From: an uncultured Altererythrobacter sp.
GTDB lineage: Bacteria > Pseudomonadota > Alphaproteobacteria > Sphingomonadales > Sphingomonadaceae
Direction: 5' to 3'
Length of the DNA: 9,046 bases
NCBI GenBank assembly: GCA_937950385.1
Contig: CALFEA010000232.1
Coordinates: 1 to 9,046 of the forward strand
Program-made: the position numbers and the translations under genes
The notes under the pieces: generated by a model
The model's input: the letters and a program-made list of their open reading frames with translations, nothing else
Databases searched by the model: none
What the model was told of the DNA's origin: nothing
Shown: positions 1 through 5,911 of the stretch, one piece after another
Layout of the letters: each line of letters begins with the position of its first letter
How positions within the stretch are numbered: the first letter of the stretch is position 1

Positions 1-8
1 CTGAGGGT

Positions 9-2465
9 TTGACGCAAGTCTCCGCAGCCCCAGACCTTCCCCCTGAAATAGCCGCATGGTTTACTGGCCGCGATTGGCGCGTGCGGCGGCACCAGTTGGA
101 TATGCTCAGCGCCGCGCTTAGCGGTAAACATGCATTGCTGGTCGCGGATACAGGCGCGGGTAAGACGCTGGCAGGCTTTTTGCCAACGCTTGCTGATTTC
201 TGCCCATCTGTATTGGGCGATGATGGGCCGCATGAGGGCCTGCACACGCTCTATATCTCGCCATTGAAGGCGCTTGCCCATGATGTGCAGCGCAATTTGA
301 TTACGCCGGTGGAGGAGATGGGGCTGAGCGTGCGGATTGAAACGCGCAGCGGGGATACGCCGTCTGATCGCAAGAAGCGCCAGCGCTCAAAGCCGCCGCA
401 TATATTGCTGACTACGCCGGAGAGCCTGTCGCTGCTGCTGTCCTATCCGGAAAGCTTTGGCCTGTTCGCAGGGCTGAAGCGCGTGGTTGTGGATGAGGTG
501 CATGCCTTTGCCACCGGTAAACGCGGCGATCTCCTCGCGCTTTCGCTTGCCCGCCTGCAAGCGATTGCACCCGATATGCAGCGCGTCGCTTTGTCGGCCA
601 CGGTTGCCGATCCGGAAGCCTACCGCGCATGGCTCGCGCCGCACGGCGATATTGATAACGTGGCTTTGGTGACGGGTGAGGAGGGTGCTGACCCTGATCT
701 CGAAATCCTGCTGCCCGATGGCGAGCGCGTGCCATGGGGCGGGCATGCGGGGCGCTGGGCGATCCCGCAATTGATGGATCAGATTAAGGCGAACCGCACG
801 ACGCTGATCTTTACCAATACGCGCTTTTTGGCCGAGTTCATCTTCCAGCTCTTGTGGGAAGTGAACGAGGACAACCTACCCATCGGCATCCACCACGGTA
901 GCCTATCAGCAGAGGCGCGGCGCAAGGTTGAAGGCGCAATGGCGCGCGGCGAATTGCGGGGGTTGGTGTGTACTTCCAGCCTCGATCTTGGCGTGGATTG
1001 GGGCGACATTGATATGGTCGTGCAAATGGGCGCACCCAAGGGCTCATCGCGGCTTTTGCAAAGGATCGGGCGAGCGGGCCACCGGCTGGATGTATCAAGC
1101 CGCGCTTTGCTGGTTCCCGGCAATCGGTTTGAGTTTTTGGAAGCGACAGCGGCCAAAGATGCGGTGGACGAAGGGCAGCGCGATGGCGAGGATTTCCGCG
1201 AGGGAGGCTTGGATGTACTTGCTCAACATGTGATGGCCTGCGCCTGTGCCGCGCCATTTCGTGAAGGGGAATTGCTGGCCGAAATACGCTCCAGTCTCGC
1301 CTATGCTTGGGTCGATGCGGAAGGCTTTGCGCGCGTCATCAGCTTTGTCGAAAATGGCGGCTATGCGCTGAAAGCCTATGACAAGTTCAAGCGGATCACG
1401 CGGGATAAGGATGATGAGGGCGAGCCCGTATGGCGGCTCACCCATCCCCAGCATGCCGCGCGCCACCGGATGAATGCGGGCATTATTGTGGATGCAGAAA
1501 TGCTGACCGTGCGGTTTAAAAACGGGCGCAAACTGGGGCGGGTGGAGGAACGCTTTGCCGCGACATTATCTCCGGGCGATACGTTCTTTTTTGCAGGCAC
1601 ATCGCTGGAGGTGGAAAGCCTCAAGGATATGGATTTGATCGTCCGTGCGGCGAAAAAATCGGCGACGATCCCAAGCTATGGCGGGCTGCGCCTGCCTATA
1701 TCGACGCATTTGTCGGGCCGCGTTCTCGCCATGCTGCAGCACCGGGCAAGTTGGGCGCGCTTTCCTGATGATGTGCGCGAATGGCTGGAGATGCAGGATT
1801 ACCGCAGCCAAATGCCGGGGCCGGGCAAATTGCTGGTCGAAAGCTTTCCCCATCACCGCAAACATTATAGCGTCTATTATACGTTTGAGGGGTGGAATGC
1901 GAACCAATCGCTCGGCATGCTGATTACGCGGCGGATGGAGGAGATGGGCCTCGCGCCGGGCGGATTTGTCGCCAATGATTATTCGCTCGCCGTATGGGGA
2001 TTGAAGCCGGTCGCCGACCCGCGCCCGCTGCTTTCGCCCGATATTCTCACCCATGAGTTTGTCGATTGGGTGCAGGAATCCCATTTGCTGCGCCGCGCAT
2101 TTAGGGAAGTCGCAGTGATCAGCGGGCTGGTTGAGCGGCAACATCCCGGCAAGCGCAAGTCGGGTAAGCAGGTCACCTTCTCAACCGATCTGATCTTCGA
2201 TGTGCTGAAGAAATATGAGCCTGATCATGTGCTGATGCAGGCCGCATGGGCCGATGCGCGCGCGCGGATGACAGACGTAGGCCGGCTCGCGGATTTGCTA
2301 GAGCGATCCGCCGATGAGCTGGTGCATGTGGAGCTGGAGCGGGTCAGCCCAATGGCCGTGCCGACCATGACAATGATTGGCCGCGAGGCGGTTCCGCAAG
2401 GGGCGGTGGATGAGGAATTGCTGCTGGAGGCCGAGACGCTGGCGGGTGAGGCTATGCGGGTTTAG
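9..2465 (+). CDS. Ligase-associated DEXH-box DNA helicase (Lhr-core-like)
   Basis: This is an 818-residue superfamily 2 helicase, expected to be an ATP-driven 3'-5' DNA translocase in DNA repair. Visible motifs, in order: RRHQ (26-29), Walker A DTGAGKT (47-53), motif Ia SPLKALAHD (84-92), TTPESL (135-140), motif II DEVH (162-165), motif III SAT (196-198), motif IV IFTNTR (267-272), HHGSLS (295-300), TSSLDLGVDW (322-331) and motif VI QRIGRAGHR (351-359). About 450 residues follow that would hold the winged-helix and Lhr-type domains. The length is much shorter than the roughly 1500 residues of full E. coli Lhr and fits the 'ligase-associated' family, whose genes usually lie beside an ATP-dependent DNA ligase and an exonuclease. 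The start is TTG at 9, with GAGG just upstream. A TGA at 10-12 overlaps it and could end an upstream gene, perhaps that ligase, but only a few bases are visible. The usual metallophosphoesterase partner is not found downstream. Family call is strong; the repair role is inferred from the family. Confidence 0.93.
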   Translation: MTQVSAAPDLPPEIAAWFTGRDWRVRRHQLDMLSAALSGKHALLVADTGAGKTLAGFLPTLADFCPSVLGDDGPHEGLHTLYISPLKALAHDVQRNLITPVEEMGLSVRIETRSGDTPSDRKKRQRSKPPHILLTTPESLSLLLSYPESFGLFAGLKRVVVDEVHAFATGKRGDLLALSLARLQAIAPDMQRVALSATVADPEAYRAWLAPHGDIDNVALVTGEEGADPDLEILLPDGERVPWGGHAGRWAIPQLMDQIKANRTTLIFTNTRFLAEFIFQLLWEVNEDNLPIGIHHGSLSAEARRKVEGAMARGELRGLVCTSSLDLGVDWGDIDMVVQMGAPKGSSRLLQRIGRAGHRLDVSSRALLVPGNRFEFLEATAAKDAVDEGQRDGEDFREGGLDVLAQHVMACACAAPFREGELLAEIRSSLAYAWVDAEGFARVISFVENGGYALKAYDKFKRITRDKDDEGEPVWRLTHPQHAARHRMNAGIIVDAEMLTVRFKNGRKLGRVEERFAATLSPGDTFFFAGTSLEVESLKDMDLIVRAAKKSATIPSYGGLRLPISTHLSGRVLAMLQHRASWARFPDDVREWLEMQDYRSQMPGPGKLLVESFPHHRKHYSVYYTFEGWNANQSLGMLITRRMEEMGLAPGGFVANDYSLAVWGLKPVADPRPLLSPDILTHEFVDWVQESHLLRRAFREVAVISGLVERQHPGKRKSGKQVTFSTDLIFDVLKKYEPDHVLMQAAWADARARMTDVGRLADLLERSADELVHVELERVSPMAVPTMTMIGREAVPQGAVDEELLLEAETLAGEAMRV

Positions 2466-2504
2466 GACGCGGGTTTAGGACGCGGGTTTAGGAGGCGGGT
2501 TTAG
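2456..2504. repeat. 13-bp tandem repeat spanning the helicase stop codon
   Basis: The unit GCGGGTTTAGGAC occurs at 2456-2468 and 2469-2481, with a one-base variant at 2482-2494 and a partial fourth copy at 2495-2504. The first copy holds the helicase stop codon. Because 13 is not a multiple of three, the TAG codons at 2463, 2476, 2489 and 2502 fall in all three forward frames. The repeat ends 11 bases before the stop codon of the convergent ExbD-like gene. No hairpin followed by a T-run is visible here, so it does not look like an ordinary terminator. Replication slippage is the likely origin. Confidence 0.9.
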
Positions 2505-2514
2505 TGCGCTCGAG

Positions 2515-3171
2515 CTATTTGCTTGCCCCCTTGCTTGGACACTGTGCTGCCGAAGCCTTAGCAATCTGAGCCTGGTCATGAGGGCTAATTGGTTTTATTG
2601 AATCAAAATCAATGCTGAGAGAAGTGACAAAGCTGGGGGGACTGGAGCTGGACCGAAGGGCGCTATCAAAACTTGCATGGTCTTCTAGGCCATCCAGTTT
2701 GAACCAAGTGACGTTCGCGGCTTGAATGGATTGCACTATCCTCATTGCAAAATCGTAACTTACATTCGGGTCGGGCTCGAATTTAAGCAGTGGTTTCGGT
2801 GAGGCCTGCTCCATGCGCATAAGCAACAAATTCAGATGATACGATGTGATCTGCTCGCAGTTCCAAAGGATGCGCTCATCCGCTGTCACGGAGACTTCAT
2901 TAATTATCGTGTCATTGTCTTGCCAAGGTTTAGTAGGAATAAATTGATGAAAGGGCGTGCCGGGGGGCACTCTGTCAACGACATAATCGAGCGTGTTGGT
3001 CGGCACTGGCTCCGCCGCAATCATAACCAAAGCCACAAGCCCAAACACAAAGGCCATGGGGCGCGTGTCGATGGCTTTGATCGGCTCCCCATGGTCATAT
3101 TGAGTGAAGCTACCGCGCAGCATGCCGCGTTTCATGGATCGGCTGCTTGGCGATTTGGCTCCCATTGTCAC
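2515..3171 (-). CDS. Divergent ExbD/TolR-family protein lacking the membrane Asp (fourth ExbD paralogue)
   Basis: This 218-residue protein is clearly related to the ExbD at 3937-4401: its residues around 95-150 contain LWNCEQIT, MEQASPKP, FEPDPNVSY and IVQSIQAAN, against LWNGEQVT, MEQITPKP, FEPEPEANY and IVQMIKANQ there. One hydrophobic segment (about 38-53) aligns with the ExbD membrane helix, but the Asp three residues after its Pro, essential for proton coupling in known ExbD/TolR, is Phe41. The linker after the helix is longer, and a Ser/Pro-rich tail of about 60 residues follows the domain. The start is GTG at 3171, overlapping the upstream stop as GTGA; AAGGA lies nine bases upstream. 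An ATG two codons further in is possible. Hand counting gives about 46% GC over 2581-2760 against about 57% over 4081-4260 in exbD2, which suggests relaxed constraint or separate history. The frame is intact. It may be an accessory stator subunit, an inhibitor, or a gene in decay; its function cannot be told. Confidence 0.82.
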   Translation of the reverse strand: MTMGAKSPSSRSMKRGMLRGSFTQYDHGEPIKAIDTRPMAFVFGLVALVMIAAEPVPTNTLDYVVDRVPPGTPFHQFIPTKPWQDNDTIINEVSVTADERILWNCEQITSYHLNLLLMRMEQASPKPLLKFEPDPNVSYDFAMRIVQSIQAANVTWFKLDGLEDHASFDSALRSSSSPPSFVTSLSIDFDSIKPISPHDQAQIAKASAAQCPSKGASK

Positions 3172-3701
3172 TTAGCGAAATCCTTGTGCTGGTGATTGCC
3201 GATAAAGGCGAATTTGCTTGCGCCTGCTTCTTTGATCAGCGCGATGGTTTGAACGGACGTATTATAGCTCGCCGTGGGAGCGGGCTCGAACCGCAATTGC
3301 GGCTCATCGGGCAAAGCGGCCAGCTGCATAACCGTGTTGCGCAATTGGGTGCGCGAGACTCGTTCGCCATTCCAATAGACGCGGTCCGCCTCATCAATAA
3401 ATACGGTGTTGCTGATGCTATCAATGGGATTGCCTTCGCCGGTGGGCAGATCGATTTCGGTCTTATGCAGAACAGCGGGTAGGCCGATAATCATCATGAT
3501 GAGCAGGACCAGCAGCACATCAATAAAGGGCGTGACGTTCATCTCAGACATTAGTCCGTTTGGGGGCCTTTGTGTTCCATTTGCCCGCACAGATGAGGCG
3601 GCGCGGCCCGGCATCGGGCGGCCTGTGCGCTGGCGGCGGATGATCATCACCGAATTGCGAATGACAGTGGGAATGCTCTTCATATTTGACGTGGTCATCA
3701 T
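3168..3701 (-). CDS. exbD: ExbD/TolR biopolymer transport protein with Arg-rich N-terminal extension (third ExbD)
   Basis: This 177-residue ExbD-family protein would be an inner-membrane subunit of a proton-driven TonB motor. The family core starts at residue 51 (MSEMNVTPFIDVLLVLLIM), with the proton-path Asp at 61, one membrane helix to about residue 75, and a periplasmic domain containing YWNGERVS, LRFEPAPTASY and a final AFIGNHQH segment. The 50 residues before the core are unusual, with one Lys, eight Arg and no Asp or Glu. The longer start is preferred because GGGAG (3711-3707 on this strand) lies five bases before the ATG at 3701, whereas the internal ATG at 3551 has no good ribosome-binding site. 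The gene overlaps the next one by four bases, so the two are probably translationally coupled. A terminator separates it from the main tonB operon, and it appears to have its own leader. Confidence 0.93.
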   Translation of the reverse strand: MMTTSNMKSIPTVIRNSVMIIRRQRTGRPMPGRAASSVRANGTQRPPNGLMSEMNVTPFIDVLLVLLIMMIIGLPAVLHKTEIDLPTGEGNPIDSISNTVFIDEADRVYWNGERVSRTQLRNTVMQLAALPDEPQLRFEPAPTASYNTSVQTIALIKEAGASKFAFIGNHQHKDFAK

Positions 3702-3706
3702 GCGTT

Positions 3707-3711
3707 CTCCC
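3707..3711 (-). promoter_or_regulatory. Ribosome-binding site of the third ExbD gene
   Basis: GGGAG on the minus strand lies five bases before the ATG at 3701. It decides for the long form of the protein with the Arg-rich N-terminus, since the Met at the usual ExbD start (3551) has no comparable purine run upstream. Confidence 0.7.
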
Positions 3712-3743
3712 TTATGCGTTGACCCAATTGATGGGCTCTAGTC

Positions 3744-3786
3744 GCAGGGTGCGCGGCAAAAGGGGGGACTCAGTCGCGCACCCTGC
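3744..3786 (-). promoter_or_regulatory. Perfect 12-bp inverted repeat in the leader of the third and fourth ExbD genes
   Basis: GCAGGGTGCGCG (3744-3755) is exactly complementary to CGCGCACCCTGC (3775-3786), with a 19-base loop. In the minus-strand transcript it would form a strong GC-rich hairpin about 43 bases before the ATG at 3701. Neither side has a run of T, so it does not resemble an intrinsic terminator. It lies just downstream of the putative promoter at 3796-3822 and would sit almost at the 5' end of that transcript. It could be an mRNA-stabilising 5' hairpin, a protein or RNA regulatory site, or a dyad operator. The structure is certain as sequence; its role is inference. Confidence 0.6.
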
Positions 3787-3795
3787 TTGTGTAAC

Positions 3796-3822
3796 AGTAT
3801 AACATTATGCGTGATTTGCCAA
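3796..3822 (-). promoter_or_regulatory. Putative sigma-70 promoter for the third and fourth ExbD genes
   Basis: On the minus strand, TTGGCA (3822-3817) and TATACT (3801-3796) each differ from the consensus hexamers at one base. The spacer is 15 bases, shorter than the optimal 17. It lies between the terminator of the upstream operon and the hairpin leader, where a new promoter would be needed. Transcription would start near 3789. Confidence 0.4.
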
Positions 3823-3879
3823 ATCAGGGTGAATGCTTGGCCAGAATGCGTGCGTTTGCGCCTATGGCTGCGGCCAAAG

Positions 3880-3916
3880 AAAAAGGGGCGGAAACCGCAA
3901 TGGCCCGCCCCTTTTT
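3880..3916 (-). terminator. Rho-independent terminator of the tonB-exbB-exbD-exbD operon
   Basis: AAAAAGGGGCGG (3880-3891) pairs perfectly with CCGCCCCTTTTT (3905-3916) across a 13-base loop. On the minus strand the hairpin begins 20 bases after the stop codon of the second ExbD gene, and the transcript continues as TTTTTCTTT. The plus strand also has five T, so it may work both ways, but no plus-strand gene ends here. It splits the minus-strand array into tonB-exbB-exbD1-exbD2 and exbD3-exbD4. Confidence 0.85.
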
Positions 3917-3936
3917 AAAGGTCGATGTTGGAACGC

Positions 3937-4401
3937 TTACTGAGCAGGTGCTGCTGCAGCAGGGTTTTCCGCGCTTCCGAATGTACGGTAGCGGTCATTG
4001 CCAACGAAACCAAAATTGGTCACCTGATTGGCCTTAATCATCTGAACGATTTGGATAGTGAAGGCATAATTGGCTTCAGGCTCCGGCTCGAACTGCAATT
4101 GCGGCTTCGGGGTGATCTGCTCCATTTGCTGAAGCAGAGTGGTGAGCTGACCTGAGGTCACTTGCTCGCCGTTCCACAGCAGACGGTCGTCATTGGTTAC
4201 GAACAATTTGTTCTTAATCGGCTCGATCACAATGTCTTGCGGGGGCGGATCGCCCTGCGGCAAATCGACATCGAGAGCGTTGGTCGCCATTGGGATTGAG
4301 ATGATGAACATGATGAGCAGAACGAGCAAGACGTCGATCAACGGCGTCATGTTCATTTCCATCATCGGGGAGCCATCATCTGAGCCACCGGACATTGCCA
4401 T
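3937..4401 (-). CDS. exbD: ExbD/TolR biopolymer transport protein (second ExbD)
   Basis: This 154-residue ExbD is a single-span inner-membrane protein of the ExbB-ExbD proton channel that powers TonB. A short cytoplasmic N-terminus is followed by MEMNMTPLIDVLLVLLIMFI, with the essential Asp at 23, and then by a periplasmic domain containing DVDLPQGDPPP, LLWNGEQVT, MEQITPKP and FEPEPEANYAF. An Ala/Pro-rich tail ends the protein. The ATG at 4401 has AGGAG ten bases upstream. The gene follows exbD1 after 30 bases and is closed by the terminator at 3880-3916. Its position matches the second exbD of the tonB-exbB-exbD1-exbD2 clusters of Xanthomonas, where exbD2 is dispensable for iron uptake but needed for certain other TonB functions. 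Whether that division holds here is inference. It is the closest visible relative of the Asp-less paralogue at 2515-3171. Confidence 0.95.
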   Translation of the reverse strand: MAMSGGSDDGSPMMEMNMTPLIDVLLVLLIMFIISIPMATNALDVDLPQGDPPPQDIVIEPIKNKLFVTNDDRLLWNGEQVTSGQLTTLLQQMEQITPKPQLQFEPEPEANYAFTIQIVQMIKANQVTNFGFVGNDRYRTFGSAENPAAAAPAQ

Positions 4402-4431
4402 AATTCAAATACTCCTAAGCGTCTTTAGCCG

Positions 4432-4986
4432 TTAATTGCCTGCAGCAGCTGCTGCATTGAGTGCAGCGCGATCCTGATCGGAGATAAATCCGATGATGGG
4501 ATAGCCAGCGGCTTGGACGTTGTAGATTGCCCCAGCGACACAGCGCCAAGGTGCACGGCGGTCACCGCGAATGTGAACCTGAGGGATTGCATCAGGATTT
4601 TCCATCAGCGCCTCTGGGCCGCCTGCGCGTTCAACAATGCCTTCGAGACGCTCAAACGCGACATCATACAGCTCAGTGGAATCCACCGGCACGACATTGT
4701 TGAAATACACTCGGCATTTCCCGTCGAGCGAGGGGACTGTGTAACCAGGTTCACCCGCGCTGCGTCCCGCAGCATCGGTTGAGCTGACGGTCAGCAGCAG
4801 GTTTTCCACCTTCGCTTCGGTTGCCCGCGAATTCATGCGCGGGATCTCGAGATTCTCAATGGTCTGAATGGCCACCGGAATTGCGATAAGGAAGATGATC
4901 AAGAGCACCAACATCACGTCCACGAGTGGAGTCGTGTTGATGTCCGACATCGGGGTCCCTTCCCCGCCTCCTGTCGAAATCGCCAT
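4432..4986 (-). CDS. exbD: ExbD/TolR biopolymer transport protein, long form (first ExbD)
   Basis: This 184-residue ExbD directly follows exbB, so it is the likely main partner in the TonB motor. The N-terminus reads into [20 protein letters not shown], with the proton-path Asp at 23, one membrane helix (about 20-42) and a periplasmic domain ending in [10 protein letters not shown] and [12 protein letters not shown], matching the family's C-terminal half. It is longer than the usual roughly 140 residues because of an insert (about 68-90) and a longer helix region (100-133). Two cysteines, C91 and C149, lie in the periplasmic part and might form a disulfide. The ATG at 4986 has AGGAT seven bases upstream. 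exbB lies 87 bases upstream and exbD2 30 bases downstream. Confidence 0.95.
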   Translation of the reverse strand: MAISTGGGEGTPMSDINTTPLVDVMLVLLIIFLIAIPVAIQTIENLEIPRMNSRATEAKVENLLLTVSSTDAAGRSAGEPGYTVPSLDGKCRVYFNNVVPVDSTELYDVAFERLEGIVERAGGPEALMENPDAIPQVHIRGDRRAPWRCVAGAIYNVQAAGYPIIGFISDQDRAALNAAAAAGN

Positions 4987-5031
4987 TAGTATATCCTATC
5001 CGTTATTATTGGGTCTAATCGTAAGAGGAGC

Positions 5032-5059
5032 GAGGGGGAGGCAAATGGCCTGCCCCCTC
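5032..5059 (-). promoter_or_regulatory. GC-rich hairpin between exbB and the first exbD
   Basis: GAGGGGG (5032-5038) pairs with CCCCCTC (5053-5059), and AGGC (5039-5042) with GCCT (5048-5051), leaving one bulged G and a five-base loop. On the minus strand it begins 14 bases after the exbB stop codon. No T-run follows, so full termination is unlikely. It may protect the 3' end of exbB mRNA or reduce downstream expression, which would fit the excess of ExbB over ExbD in known complexes (pentamer to dimer). The role is inference. Confidence 0.55.
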
Positions 5060-5073
5060 ACTTCGCGTTTCAA

Positions 5074-5841
5074 TTAGGCCTTTTTGGCAGGAGCAGGCTT
5101 GGCTGCGGCTTTCGGTGCAACTTTCGCAGCAGCGGTAACAGCAGGCTTAACAGCGCCCTTGGAGTTGATGAATGCCAGAATATCGGTTGAGAAGCTGGTC
5201 ATCATTTCACTGATGCGGCGGTTACGGCCTTGCAGGTAGTTGTATGCAAAAACGGCAGGCACAGCCACGAGCAGACCAATCGCGGTCATGATCAAAGCTT
5301 CACCAACCGGGCCAGCAACCTTATCGATCGACGCTTCGCCAGAAGCACCAATCTTCACCAGCGCACGGTAAATACCGATAACTGTACCCAGCAGACCAAC
5401 GAAAGGTGCGGTCGCACCCACGGTCGCGAGGAATGGCAGGCCACCAGCAAGCTTGGAGTTAATGGTGTCTTGTGAACGCTGGAGCGAACCGTGCATCCAG
5501 TCATGCGCTTCAAGATCATCACCCATTTTGCCGTGCTCGTCATCGGCCTTAACGGCGTCGTCAACGAGCTGGCGCCATGCGCTGTTCTTTTCAAGCTTGG
5601 CAGCACCGTCTTTGAGCGAAGGCGCGCGCCAGAAGCCCGATTGAACGGTCTTGAACTGCTTCATCACTTTACCTTGCTCAAGGTATTTGGTGATCAGAAT
5701 GTAGAATGAGCCAACCGACATGATGATCATCACGCCCAGAATTGACCAGGCGATCGGGCCGCCTTCTTCCATGGCTTGCCAGAAGCCGAACTCAGCTTTT
5801 GGAGCTGCTTCGCCCGCTGCTGTAAGAAGTTGAGTAATCAT
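5074..5841 (-). CDS. exbB: ExbB/TolQ-family proton channel protein
   Basis: This 255-residue MotA/TolQ/ExbB-family protein would form the multimeric inner-membrane channel that, with ExbD, turns proton flow into work on TonB. Three membrane segments are visible: about 28-51, about 132-160 (LPFLATVGATAPFVGLLGTV, the family signature) and about 178-201. The last contains EALIMTAIGLLVAVPAV, whose Glu181 and Thr186 correspond by motif to the conserved Glu176 and Thr181 of E. coli ExbB. The loop between the first two is cytoplasmic, as in the family. The last 28 or so residues are rich in Ala, Lys and Pro, a low-complexity basic tail. The ATG at 5841 has AGAGGA nine bases upstream. It lies 70 bases after tonB and leads into exbD1, so the operon order is tonB-exbB-exbD-exbD. 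Confidence 0.97.
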   Translation of the reverse strand: MITQLLTAAGEAAPKAEFGFWQAMEEGGPIAWSILGVMIIMSVGSFYILITKYLEQGKVMKQFKTVQSGFWRAPSLKDGAAKLEKNSAWRQLVDDAVKADDEHGKMGDDLEAHDWMHGSLQRSQDTINSKLAGGLPFLATVGATAPFVGLLGTVIGIYRALVKIGASGEASIDKVAGPVGEALIMTAIGLLVAVPAVFAYNYLQGRNRRISEMMTSFSTDILAFINSKGAVKPAVTAAAKVAPKAAAKPAPAKKA

Positions 5842-5911
5842 TGCGAAGTTTCCTCTTTAAAAAACGTTGTTTGTTTCGGCCGCCCTTTTCCCAGAGCGCC
5901 CTTAATTCAGA

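Noticed and set aside
1566..2144. Minus-strand open frame of 192 codons inside the helicase gene
   Set aside because: It is antisense to well-conserved helicase sequence; long antisense frames are common in GC-rich genes and the product resembles nothing known.
2456..2504. Short direct repeats considered as a CRISPR array
   Set aside because: The units are 13 bp, directly adjacent and without spacers.
2836..3482. Plus-strand open frames opposite the third and fourth ExbD genes
   Set aside because: The minus-strand frames show clear ExbD homology, coupled GTGA overlap and ribosome-binding sites; the plus-strand frames do not.
3807..4037. Plus-strand open frame across the operon terminator and the end of exbD2
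   Set aside because: It runs through a terminator stem and antisense to an established gene, with no ribosome-binding site or family feature.
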